Shown: positions 32,120 through 40,551 of the stretch, one piece after another
Position numbering within the stretch: the first letter of the stretch is position 1
How the letters are laid out: each line of letters opens with the position of its first letter
Source: Opitutia bacterium UBA7350
Lineage (GTDB): Bacteria; Verrucomicrobiota; Verrucomicrobiia; Opitutales; Coraliomargaritaceae
NCBI GenBank assembly: GCA_949524905.1
Contig: CATINC010000005.1
Coordinates: 62,001-126,000 of the forward strand
Length of the DNA stretch: 64,000 nucleotides
Direction of reading: 5' to 3'
The notes under the pieces: generated by a model
Databases searched by the model: none
Seen by the model: only the letters and a program-made list of their open reading frames with translations
What the model was told of the DNA's origin: nothing
Made by a program: the position numbers and the translations under genes

Positions 32120-34257
32120 TGATCGTGTGCTTGTCCGCGGGCTTTTTGCATAGCGCGAGCGGCATCCTTAGGGCGATTCAATTGCCCATAGGCAAGTGAG
32201 AGGTTGTACCAGGCGCGGTAAAATTCGGGAGCGCTGGAAACTGTTTCTTCAAGGTAACCGACTGCCAGTTCTAACTTACCTGACTCGGCGGCAAGCAGGC
32301 CTAGAGAGTATGGAAACTGTGGATTATCTGGATCTTTTTTCCAACCACGCTTGAGGTATTGTTCTGCGCTTAGAGGATCGCCGGCAGTACTTAAAATAAT
32401 TGCTGCTTGATGATAAACCGCGCCGTTGGCTTGATCCATCTCTACCGCACGTGCGAGGAATTTTTTGGTACTAACGTTGTCTTGTTTACGTGCGGCTTCG
32501 TATGCCTGAATCATAAGGCTTTGCGGGCGATCAGCATTGAAGTCTAGGTAGGCCTGCCATTGTGCTTTGGCATCTCCTTCGGGAATGGGTTTATTGTTCG
32601 TTTCAAGGGTGCGAGCGGCACTGATGCGAACATTGAGCATCGGGTCACTGAGACCTTCAAGGAGACGGATTTCCTCATGAGGGAGACTGCCGAGAGCCCG
32701 GATCGCGCGTTCTCTGACAAGCGGGCTTTCATGCTTAAGCAGTAGCCGCAGGCGAGCGGCAGTGCGTTGCTCCGGAAGGTAATGGGCGAGGAGTCCGGTA
32801 TAAGTAGCGGTCCAAGCAGGGACATCTTCGCTATCTAATAATTCAAAAAGTGCGTTGAGAGCTTCAGGCTGGAAGGCGTTGGCGGCGTGAATTGCACGAG
32901 CACGAGCGCGTTGTCGATGGTCGGTCAGTTTTTTACCGTACCATTTTTCAGACCACTCAATCGCCCAGTCGACACTCTCTTCTTCATGGCAACGATTGCA
33001 GGTATTGGGAATTCCTAACTCTTGAGTGAGGCGTGGATCTGGGTGTAAAAAACCGTGATCTGCGCGGGGGTCGACTTGCATATAGGTACGCTTCGGCATG
33101 TGGCATTCTACGCAGCGGTTGCCTGTGCTATTAGCTGCGTGGAAACTATGCTCTGTGGGTACAATGATAGGGGCATTGTCGAGTCCGCTCTCATGGCAGC
33201 GCATACACAAGAGGTTATTTTCGGCAGGTAGGATGAGAGCGTTGCTGTGGGGGTTGTGGCAGTCAAGGCAGGTAACGCCAGCGTGTCCCATGCGACTCAT
33301 GCTAAAAGAACCATGAACAAAAACTTCGTCGCGTATTTGACCGTCGGCAAAATAAAGCCCTGCTTGATCGGGAAGGGAGAGACCAAAATGATTTTCGTAA
33401 TGGTCACCCACCTCAAAAGCATCCTCAGTCAGTTGGTCGCGTCGGGAGTGGCAAGTTGCACAGTTATCGGTGATCTGTTGTGGTTCTAGGGCGATAGGGC
33501 GTATGATTTTGCTGGCGGAAGCGCCGTTACGGGCGCTCAGAAGGTGAGCTTCCAGTCCGCTGTGGCACTCTGCACAGGCGATGCCTTGCTGGGTCCAGGT
33601 GCTAGCGTAGGCATTGGACTCGAAGTTAAAATTTTTCTTATACTCGGTGGTGTGGCAATAGGCGCAATTGGCGTTCCAGTTCATGCCCTGCCCGGTCCAA
33701 TGACCCCATTCACCCGGTAGGCGATCTTCGCCTTCGAAAACATCCACCCAGCGATCCTGAAGGACATCGTAGGTCGCGCTGATGGTTTGCAAGCGACCGT
33801 CGGGAAGGGGGGCGAGGTATTGCTTCAGCGGCGAGTAACCAATTACGCCAGTCAATTCATATACTTTATTAAGTTGAGAGTGTGCATCCAGCACCCGTAA
33901 TTCAAAACGTTCATTTTCAAACGCAAGTTCATAAGTGACCCCAGATTCCACTATCCGTCGAGCGGGCGTAAAGGCAGCTTTGTCGAGCTTGGCGGAGATG
34001 GGGCGATTTGCTTTTGCGTGATGACTTTGTTGCCAGTCTTCATAAATCCCGGGGTGACATTCGGCGCAGGCCTGAGGTCCTTGTGCTAAAACACGAGCGG
34101 GATCATGAGAAAAAGGAAAGCCTGCGATTTCAGTGGATGAGGCATTTGGGTTTTTTTGCGCCGATGCTTCGTTTGTGTCAGCGCATCGTGTTAGCAATGA
34201 TGCTAGCGTCAGCGCAACAAGGCAGGACGTTAGAATTTTCGCAATGGGTGCACGCAT
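32116..34257 (-). CDS. octaheme c-type cytochrome with HEAT and TPR repeats
   Basis: A 713-residue exported protein starting at ATG 34257 (MRAPIAKILTSCLVALTLASLLTRC); the track start adds 32 residues before the signal peptide. Eight CXXCH motifs lie between residues 64 and 424 (CAECH, CAYCH, CAECH, CATCH, CLDCH, CMRCH, CVECH, CNRCH). A HEAT-like region (AARLRLLLKHESPLVRERAIRALGSL) and C-terminal TPRs (AEQYLKRGWKKDPDNPQFPYSLGLLAAESGKLELAVGYLEETV) follow. A cysteine at the end of the signal peptide could be lipidated, though TRC is a poor lipobox. It is probably a periplasmic or outer-membrane electron carrier; partners are unknown and no quinol oxidase gene is nearby. Confidence 0.85.
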   Translation of the reverse strand: MRAPIAKILTSCLVALTLASLLTRCADTNEASAQKNPNASSTEIAGFPFSHDPARVLAQGPQACAECHPGIYEDWQQSHHAKANRPISAKLDKAAFTPARRIVESGVTYELAFENERFELRVLDAHSQLNKVYELTGVIGYSPLKQYLAPLPDGRLQTISATYDVLQDRWVDVFEGEDRLPGEWGHWTGQGMNWNANCAYCHTTEYKKNFNFESNAYASTWTQQGIACAECHSGLEAHLLSARNGASASKIIRPIALEPQQITDNCATCHSRRDQLTEDAFEVGDHYENHFGLSLPDQAGLYFADGQIRDEVFVHGSFSMSRMGHAGVTCLDCHNPHSNALILPAENNLLCMRCHESGLDNAPIIVPTEHSFHAANSTGNRCVECHMPKRTYMQVDPRADHGFLHPDPRLTQELGIPNTCNRCHEEESVDWAIEWSEKWYGKKLTDHRQRARARAIHAANAFQPEALNALFELLDSEDVPAWTATYTGLLAHYLPEQRTAARLRLLLKHESPLVRERAIRALGSLPHEEIRLLEGLSDPMLNVRISAARTLETNNKPIPEGDAKAQWQAYLDFNADRPQSLMIQAYEAARKQDNVSTKKFLARAVEMDQANGAVYHQAAIILSTAGDPLSAEQYLKRGWKKDPDNPQFPYSLGLLAAESGKLELAVGYLEETVSSAPEFYRAWYNLSLAYGQLNRPKDAARAMQKARGQAHDH

Positions 34258-34353
34258 TTTTAAAAAGGAGTCTTTTTTACTCCCTGCGTCAACCTTCTTG
34301 ACGAATCCAGTTCTAAAACTGTGCGCATCTCTAGATGCGGTCTCGCAAGGCAA

Positions 34354-34593
34354 TTATTGCTCGCTTGCAATCATCTTAGTGAGCTTACCTTCTATAAAAT
34401 AGTACAGGTCTTCGTTGGCTTTATAGATAACCTTGTTTTGGTCCATTTCCATCAAAATTGCACTGTGAGTGGTTTTTAGCCAGGCTTCTTCAGTCATGCC
34501 AATGAAAGGACGTGCATTTAAGATTTCTGTATTTTGTGTGGTTTGGCATGCAACCATGAGGAAAACTGCAGCCGTTAGTAGTAAATATCTCAT
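34354..34593 (-). CDS. small lipoprotein, possibly BamE/SmpA-like
   Basis: A 79-residue protein from ATG 34593: MRYLLLTAAVFLMVAC is a lipoprotein signal with lipobox MVAC (Cys16). The mature part contains PFIGMTEEAWLKTT, reminiscent of the GMT-containing first helix in BamE/SmpA-type folds, and a short beta-like end (NEDLYYFIEGKLTKMIAS). The assignment is suggestive only. It lies upstream of the cytochrome gene on the same strand with a gap of about 96 bp, so they may be co-transcribed. Confidence 0.5.
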   Translation of the reverse strand: MRYLLLTAAVFLMVACQTTQNTEILNARPFIGMTEEAWLKTTHSAILMEMDQNKVIYKANEDLYYFIEGKLTKMIASEQ

Positions 34594-34856
34594 TGTAGTT
34601 TTATTTAAGATGTACTCACCCAAAGCGATGTTTTGAGGTTAAGTACTATATAAATAAAGAATTGATGATAAAAGTTCCTTTAAAAATAACAATATCCTTA
34701 AAACTACCGTCAATTTGTTAAGAGAAGATAAAATAATTCTCAGGGAATACCACAGAACAATAATTTTTCTTTAGCGTAACCTATTGAAAATGAATCGGAT
34801 TCAGTCGTTTTTCCCATTTCATTCACATTTTTAAGTGACAAAAAACACTTGACGGG

Positions 34857-34910
34857 TGGGGCAAAATGGGGCGAAGTAGGTCAAAATGGCAAAATTAGGA
34901 TAAAATGGGA
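34857..34910 (+). promoter_or_regulatory. MraZ-box array upstream of mraZ
   Basis: Repeated TGGG-like pentamers at a 10-bp period: TGGGG (34857), TGGGG (34867), TAGGT (34877), TGGCA (34887), then TGGGA (34906) overlapping the mraZ start, with CAAAA/AAAAT spacers. E. coli MraZ binds TGGGN direct repeats separated by 5 bp, so this fits autoregulation of the whole dcw cluster. A TTGACG (34849) just upstream may be a -35 element, but no good -10 was found. Confidence 0.7.
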
Positions 34911-35369
34911 TTAATGGATACAGGTATGTTTGTGGGGGAGTACCGCCACAATTTGGATGAAAAGGGGCGTCTAACAATCCCTTCATCTTGGCGTCCAGAG
35001 CTGAGTAATCCTGAGACTAACCTCTTTTTAGCGCTACCGAGCCCTGAGGGTTACATAACAATTTATCCGCCCAAAAAGATTGCTCAACTGGAAGCCTCCA
35101 TAGCGCAGATCAGTTTAGGTGACCGGGAAGGACAGCAGGCAGTAGAAGAATTAATGGCGCGAGCGCACAGCTTTAGCTGCGACAAGCAGGGACGCATCAA
35201 CCTAAACCAAAAGTTAATTGATTTTGGTGGAATTGAGAAAGGCGCAGTGCTCCTCGGCAAGTTATCTACCTTCAGCATATACAGCGAGGCTCGTTATCTC
35301 GGATTGCACAACCGGACGCCTGGAGATCCTGAGGCCCAAGCATCTATCTACAAGCGATTTAACCTATAG
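34905..35369 (+). CDS. mraZ: MraZ, dcw-cluster transcriptional regulator
   Basis: A 154-residue MraZ, a SpoVT/AbrB-like DNA-binding protein that represses or modulates the dcw operon. Two MraZ repeats are visible: [20 protein letters not shown] (about residue 11) and [20 protein letters not shown] (about 88). Starts are possible at 34905 (AGGA SD 4 bp upstream), 34914 or 34926 (MFVGEYRHN, where homologues usually start). It is the first gene of an apparently complete 14-gene division and wall cluster, preceded by an array of likely MraZ boxes. Confidence 0.93.
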   Translation: MGLMDTGMFVGEYRHNLDEKGRLTIPSSWRPELSNPETNLFLALPSPEGYITIYPPKKIAQLEASIAQISLGDREGQQAVEELMARAHSFSCDKQGRINLNQKLIDFGGIEKGAVLLGKLSTFSIYSEARYLGLHNRTPGDPEAQASIYKRFNL

Positions 35370-35386
35370 CCCATATCATACCTCAA

Positions 35387-35620
35387 ATGGATAACACCCT
35401 AGAAGACATTGCCCGCGAGAATTTCCGCAGTTCTGGTTTTATCACGCATCCCAGTAGCGAACGTCCTATCCCTTGGTCGTTTTCCAGTCCCCCTCAAAGT
35501 CCATACACTCAGACTGATGCCGTGCGAGCGATTGAAGCGCGCCGAGCCCATGCTCATGAGCGCGAAAACTTATCACCTAATAAATTTATAACTTTCCTTC
35601 ATGCTTTGCTCGCTCGATGA
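35387..35620 (+). CDS. small hypothetical protein between mraZ and rsmH
   Basis: A 77-residue ORF with ATG 35387, 17 bp after the mraZ stop, overlapping the rsmH start by 20 bp. It has no signal peptide or membrane segment; it is polar with many Arg/His (EARRAHAHEREN) and a hydrophobic C-terminus (FITFLHALLAR). No family recognised. Supported only by filling the gap in the operon with an intact ORF. Confidence 0.45.
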   Translation: MDNTLEDIARENFRSSGFITHPSSERPIPWSFSSPPQSPYTQTDAVRAIEARRAHAHERENLSPNKFITFLHALLAR

Positions 35621-36554
35621 AACTCACCAAGCTGCGGCTTCGGGGCATTGCTCGGTCCTGCTGGATACGAGTGTTGCCATGCTTGCTCCGGTCGCGGGTG
35701 CACGTTTTTTAGATGGAACCTTTGGGGGTGGCGGGCACACTGAAGCTTTGCTTAATTCAGCGGATGCGGTAACTGTAGTTGCCTTAGACCGTGATCCGGA
35801 AGCCGCTGAGCGAGCAGAAGTTTTCAGATCTCAATACGGAGACCAGTTTAGTTTTCATGCCATGAATTTTGGCGATATTGCAGAACTTGAGGCTACCGAC
35901 TTTGATGGCATCCTTTTTGATTTTGGATTGTCCTCGTTTCAATTAGATCATCCCGAGCGCGGTTTTTCTTTCCGGTCCGATGCACCGGTGGATATGCGAA
36001 TGGATCCAGAATCTGGGCAAAGTGCATCTGAATTTCTCGAATGTGCGACGGAGGCAGAATTAATCGAAGCTATCCGTAATTATGGTGAGGAGAAGCGTTG
36101 GCGCCGAGTCGTTGCTGCCATTCTTGAGGCACGTGGTACCGGAAATTTAAATCGTACCCAATCGCTCGCAGGCTTGATCTGTTCTGCCGTAGAGCCGAGT
36201 CCGCGAGGACGTAGTAAAGTCCATCCTGCAACGCGTAGTTTTCAAGGTATTCGTATCGCAGTAAACGATGAGTTGGGTGCGATTGAACGCGCCTTGCCAG
36301 CTGCCTTCGACCGGCTCCGAGCGGGTGGCATTCTTGTTGCCATCAGTTTTCACTCGCTCGAAGACCGCATCGTGAAGCGTTTTTGCCGTCGTATGGCAGG
36401 ACGCCCCGAACACGCTAATGATAGTCGAACACTCGACGAGCGCGAGGAACGTGCGCGAATGCTCTCCACGCGTGCAATTGCACCCAGTGTAGATGAAATA
36501 AAGAACAATCCTCGGAGTCGCAGTGCGCGACTGCGTGCCATCCAGAAGCTTTGA
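35601..36554 (+). CDS. rsmH: 16S rRNA m4C1402 methyltransferase
   Basis: RsmH (MraW) N4-methylates C1402 of 16S rRNA. Its 317 residues contain HCSVLLDTSVAML near the start, the SAM-binding FLDGTFGGGGHTEALL, DFDGILFDFGLSSFQLDHPERGFSF, MDPESGQSASEFL and the C-terminal ISFHSLEDRIVKRFCR. The stop overlaps the ftsL-like start as ATGA, indicating coupling. Confidence 0.95.
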   Translation: MLCSLDETHQAAASGHCSVLLDTSVAMLAPVAGARFLDGTFGGGGHTEALLNSADAVTVVALDRDPEAAERAEVFRSQYGDQFSFHAMNFGDIAELEATDFDGILFDFGLSSFQLDHPERGFSFRSDAPVDMRMDPESGQSASEFLECATEAELIEAIRNYGEEKRWRRVVAAILEARGTGNLNRTQSLAGLICSAVEPSPRGRSKVHPATRSFQGIRIAVNDELGAIERALPAAFDRLRAGGILVAISFHSLEDRIVKRFCRRMAGRPEHANDSRTLDEREERARMLSTRAIAPSVDEIKNNPRSRSARLRAIQKL

Positions 36555-36955
36555 TGATAAAAAAGACACCATTCACCTTCTCTCAATCTAGAGTGCGCCA
36601 AAATTGCATTACTTCTCTGGTGGGCCTTGGGTTGCTAACAGTGTGTTGTGCGTTTACTCTGGTGTGGATGCAGCAGGAAATTTCTCGTACAGCAAGCCAA
36701 GGAGCTAAGCTGGAGTCACAGTTAGCTGAGAAAGTGGATAAGCTTCGTTATCTCGACGAAAAGATTTCGCGCCTCCATCAACCCATTGTACTACAAGGAA
36801 AAGTTTCGGGCATGCTTCGCGCAGCAGAGGATCTCCAAGTTGTTTGGGTATCTGAGCGCATAAGTGCGGAAGGTCGTATTTATGCTGACGCCACTCGTTC
36901 CAGCGCACCTGGACTTGCTCTGATGTTTGAATCTAAGACCCCTGTAAACCCCTAA
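36554..36955 (+). CDS. ftsL: FtsL-like division protein
   Basis: A 133-residue bitopic protein: a short basic cytoplasmic N-terminus, one transmembrane helix (about 19-40, CITSLVGLGLLTVCCAFTLVWM), then a coiled-coil stretch (SRTASQGAKLESQLAEKVDKLRYLDEKISRL). This build and the position between rsmH and ftsI define FtsL, which with FtsQ recruits FtsW and FtsI. FtsL diverges too fast for motif proof, so the call rests on topology and location. Confidence 0.7.
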   Translation: MIKKTPFTFSQSRVRQNCITSLVGLGLLTVCCAFTLVWMQQEISRTASQGAKLESQLAEKVDKLRYLDEKISRLHQPIVLQGKVSGMLRAAEDLQVVWVSERISAEGRIYADATRSSAPGLALMFESKTPVNP

Positions 36956-36959
36956 AGCC

Positions 36960-37157
36960 ATGACACATCACTACGTTACCAGCGCCCATTTTCGAACACC
37001 CTCTGGTTGTCCCGGTATCGAACCTGTCCTCAACGTCCTCCAGCAAAACCGTCGCTTACCTGACCCTATAAACAAAGAGAACCCCTCAGGTCCGCCTTTG
37101 TCTCCTTCCGCTTCAACCCTTCAAAAGATGACCCGGCGTTTCAAGCCACATGAGTAA
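36960..37157 (+). CDS. small hypothetical ORF between ftsL and ftsI
   Basis: A 65-residue ORF, 4 bp after the ftsL-like stop and 9 bp before ftsI. It is rich in Pro, Ser and Arg, with no membrane segment and no recognised family. Its intact frame and tight fit between essential genes are the only support; it could be a non-coding spacer. Confidence 0.35.
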   Translation: MTHHYVTSAHFRTPSGCPGIEPVLNVLQQNRRLPDPINKENPSGPPLSPSASTLQKMTRRFKPHE

Positions 37158-37166
37158 ACCAACCCG

Positions 37167-38975
37167 ATGAGCCAGGCTTTTGTATGTACCCAACGTGCTA
37201 CTTTAATTCAATCAGTGATTGCGCTGGCTTTTTGCATCCTACTTGGTCGTCTTTTTTATCTTCATATTTGGAACCATGAAGATCTAGCTGATCGAGCTCA
37301 AAGCAGCCGTCAAATGGTTAAAGTGATTGAAGCACGCCGAGGAAACATCGTAGACCAACGCGGTAACCTCCTTGCTTCTACTCAAATGACCATTGATCTT
37401 GGAGTAGATCCACAATCGATACGTGAAAGTGATACTTCTAAATTACCAGAACTCGCAGCTTTGCTGAACAAATCCTTGGAGGAAATCGAAACTGCCTTTG
37501 CGACTACCTCCCGAATTCGCACAGATGGCACTCCCTACTTAGTGCGTTGGGTCCCCCTTGTTAAAGGACTCAACCAAGAGATCGCAGCAGAAGTCGATGC
37601 TCTTGGTATCAAAGGCGTCTACGGCAATAATCGGTATGCCCGTACTTATCCCGGTGGTAAACTCGCCGCCCATGTGCTTGGTTATGTTAATAAGGCAGAT
37701 GTTGCCGCAAACGGAGTAGAGCAAACCTTCAATTATTACCTACGTGGTCAGGACGGATGGGTAGAATCTGAACGAGATGGGCGACGCCGCGAGATGGCTC
37801 AATATCGCGACCGAGAAGTACTCCCGCATGATGGGCTTAATTTACAGCTATGTCTCGATCAAATGATCCAACATATTATTGAAGGCGAGGTCGACCGTCT
37901 TGCCGAAGAATATGATCCGGAGAGTATCAGTATCATTGTGAGCGAACCAACGACCGGTGCCTTACTCGGGTTAGCAAACTACCCGAGTTATGATCTAAAC
38001 GAATACTATAATACTCAGAAATACCCAGTAGCCAATCAGCGCAACCGCGCCTTGACCGATTCCTTTGAGCCTGGCTCTACTTTTAAAATAGTACCCATTG
38101 CGGCAGCATTGAATGAGCGATTGGTGCGGGCTAACCAAGAATTTGCGACCAACTTGACGCATATGAACTATCGTGGTCGCAAGGTGAATCTGCCGCGCGA
38201 CGATCATATCAAATCAAACTCATTACGGTTAAACCAAATATTAGTGAAGTCGAGTAATCGAGCTTCGGCGCAAGTGGGGATGCTGCTCGGTGAGCAAATG
38301 CTATATGATTATGCCAGTGCATTTGGATACGGAGAACCAACCGGTTGCGATCTTGTAGGGGAGGGTACGGGCGTCCTGCACCCAGTTCGAAATTGGGATG
38401 GGCTAACGATTACCCGTATGCCGATGGGGCATGCCGTAAGCGCTACCCCGATGCAGGTACACACGGCGATGTCAGTTTTTGCCAATCAGGGCATTCTTAT
38501 GGAGCCCATGGTGGTGCGTCAGGTATACGATGCTGCGGGCGAATCAGTGGTGCAGTTTCGTCCACGAGCAAAACGCCGTGTTATCTCAACTGAAACTGCA
38601 GAACTTGTCACGAATATGTTAACGGATGTGGTCGAGGTTGGTACGGCTCGGCGCACAGCGCGTCTCGATGGACATTTTGCCGCTGGCAAGACCGGAACAA
38701 CGCAGAAAATTGAAAACGGCAGTTATTCTCGAACAAAACAAGTGACTTCTTTCAGCGGATTTTTACCCGCACGTAATCCACAACTCGTGATCACGGTGGT
38801 GGTTGACCACCCCAAGGTATATAAAGCCTCCGGGGGAAAAGTTTGTGGTCCTGCCTTTAAGAATATTGCGCAATCCTGCATTGCCTATCTAGGGATTCGC
38901 TCCGATCGCCAGGTTTCTGCACCGCTTGCACTTAAGCCTTTATTGCTTCATGGAACTAGCCGAATGTCAAATTAG
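37167..38975 (+). CDS. ftsI: penicillin-binding protein 3 (FtsI), septal transpeptidase
   Basis: Class B PBP that cross-links septal peptidoglycan with FtsW. In 602 residues: an N-terminal anchor (about 10-30, LIQSVIALAFCILLGRLFYLHIW), a PBP dimer domain (RRGNIVDQRGNLLASTQ), and a transpeptidase domain with active-site Ser304 in PGSTFKIV, SSN at 362-364 (KSSNRAS) and KTG at 508 (AGKTGTTQ). All three catalytic motifs are intact. Its C-terminus overlaps the longer track start of murE, but the true murE start lies further on. Confidence 0.95.
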   Translation: MSQAFVCTQRATLIQSVIALAFCILLGRLFYLHIWNHEDLADRAQSSRQMVKVIEARRGNIVDQRGNLLASTQMTIDLGVDPQSIRESDTSKLPELAALLNKSLEEIETAFATTSRIRTDGTPYLVRWVPLVKGLNQEIAAEVDALGIKGVYGNNRYARTYPGGKLAAHVLGYVNKADVAANGVEQTFNYYLRGQDGWVESERDGRRREMAQYRDREVLPHDGLNLQLCLDQMIQHIIEGEVDRLAEEYDPESISIIVSEPTTGALLGLANYPSYDLNEYYNTQKYPVANQRNRALTDSFEPGSTFKIVPIAAALNERLVRANQEFATNLTHMNYRGRKVNLPRDDHIKSNSLRLNQILVKSSNRASAQVGMLLGEQMLYDYASAFGYGEPTGCDLVGEGTGVLHPVRNWDGLTITRMPMGHAVSATPMQVHTAMSVFANQGILMEPMVVRQVYDAAGESVVQFRPRAKRRVISTETAELVTNMLTDVVEVGTARRTARLDGHFAAGKTGTTQKIENGSYSRTKQVTSFSGFLPARNPQLVITVVVDHPKVYKASGGKVCGPAFKNIAQSCIAYLGIRSDRQVSAPLALKPLLLHGTSRMSN

Positions 38976-39036
38976 TCTACTGCTCGATCAGTCTTTTATC
39001 AGAGCAAAGCTGCGCAACAAAGCTCAGGCTTTTAAG

Positions 39037-40551
39037 ATGGAGCTTCCTCAATCCCGGAAAGGTCACAGCATAGGTGAATTAGTGGAGTGCATGGATGGCA
39101 AAAACTTCAATGGAAAAGATGAAGCGGAAATCACCTGCCTGATTACGGATAGTCGTCGAGTCGTTCCAGGAGCACTTTTTTTCGCAATTGGCGGGCTGCG
39201 CACCGATGGTAATTTTTATATTGAGGAGGCCGTAGATCGAGGTGCGGTCGCTATTGTTTCTGAAAAGAATTTAGGAGATCATATGCCTGTGCCGTGTATT
39301 CGGGTTTCGGATGTTCGTGAGGCCCTCGCTCTTGCAGCGCGTCAATTTTATGATCTGCCCGATGCGGATCTAAAAATAACAGGCATCACTGGAACAAACG
39401 GCAAGACCACCGTTGCAATGTTGCTGCAGCATTTATTAGGCGGAAACAAACAGGTGGGCATGCTCGGCACCGTTCGCTACGACTTGGGTAATCGCACCCT
39501 ACCTTCATTTAAAACAACGCCCGAATCCGTTGATACTTTTGCTCTATTGGATCAGATCCGCGCCGCTGGATGTCAGGAGGTTGCCATGGAAATCAGTTCG
39601 CATGGTCTTGAGCAAAAACGGGTTTTTGGGATGTCTGTAGAGGTTGCCGCCTTTTTAAATCTCACTCGTGATCACATCGATTACCACCAAACCATGGAAG
39701 CCTATTTTGCTTCCAAGAAATTACTCTTTAATGGGGGCAACGGTAGGGTGCCCAAAAGCGCGGTGATTAATCTCGATTGCCCCTATGGTCATCAATTAGC
39801 AGCAGTGCTTGATTCGACGCTTTCTTGCACGACATTTGCGATTGATGCCAAGGCAGATATTTTTGCAGAGGCTGTGCATCTGTCAAAGGATCACACTGAA
39901 TTTACTTTGCATTGGAATGGCGGTCGCACTCAAGTACGCTCACCTTTGCTTGGGCGCCATAATGTGAGTAATCTTCTTGCGGCTTTAGCAATTGGCCTTG
40001 TGAGGGCTTACCCCATGGATGCCATGCTCGCCCGCTTGGATTTTTTCCCCGCCGTTCCGGGTCGTATGGAACGGGTGGTGTGCGGTCAAAAATTTAACGT
40101 CTTAGTGGATTACGCGCATACAGATGATGCTCTCTATCATGCCTGCACGATGGTACGGGAATTGACTTCTGGTCAATCGATACTGGTATTTGGTTGTGGT
40201 GGCGATCGTGACCGCACTAAACGTGCACCTATGCTAAAAGCAGCCATCCTAGGAGCTGATATTATTATCGTTACCTCTGATAATCCCCGAACCGAATCAC
40301 AGGATCAAATATTTGAAGACATGCGGACTGCATTGAGCGCAGCTGATTTTGAACGAGTGCAATTTATCCCCGATCGCAAGCGAGCAATTTCCATTGCATT
40401 AGATTTGGCAAAAGCAGAGGACTGCGTTCTGGTTGCCGGAAAAGGGCACGAGCGCTACCAAGAATTTGACGGTTCGGTTATTTCGTTTGATGATCGTCAA
40501 GTGATACGAGAATTATGGGATCTTAAAGCTAGGGACAGCGCCGGGCAATGA
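39037..40551 (+). CDS. murE: UDP-MurNAc-tripeptide synthetase, DAP-adding
   Basis: MurE adds the third residue, here probably meso-diaminopimelate, to UDP-MurNAc-L-Ala-D-Glu. From ATG 39037 it is 504 residues, close to the usual length; earlier starts (38926, 38950) lie within ftsI. Motifs: CLITDSRRVVPGALFFAIGG at the N-terminus, P-loop GITGTNGKTTVAML, MEISSHGLEQKR, NLTRDHIDYH, and DNPR (415-418), the signature of DAP-specific MurE. Its stop overlaps murF by 4 bp (ATGA). Confidence 0.95.
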   Translation: MELPQSRKGHSIGELVECMDGKNFNGKDEAEITCLITDSRRVVPGALFFAIGGLRTDGNFYIEEAVDRGAVAIVSEKNLGDHMPVPCIRVSDVREALALAARQFYDLPDADLKITGITGTNGKTTVAMLLQHLLGGNKQVGMLGTVRYDLGNRTLPSFKTTPESVDTFALLDQIRAAGCQEVAMEISSHGLEQKRVFGMSVEVAAFLNLTRDHIDYHQTMEAYFASKKLLFNGGNGRVPKSAVINLDCPYGHQLAAVLDSTLSCTTFAIDAKADIFAEAVHLSKDHTEFTLHWNGGRTQVRSPLLGRHNVSNLLAALAIGLVRAYPMDAMLARLDFFPAVPGRMERVVCGQKFNVLVDYAHTDDALYHACTMVRELTSGQSILVFGCGGDRDRTKRAPMLKAAILGADIIIVTSDNPRTESQDQIFEDMRTALSAADFERVQFIPDRKRAISIALDLAKAEDCVLVAGKGHERYQEFDGSVISFDDRQVIRELWDLKARDSAGQ

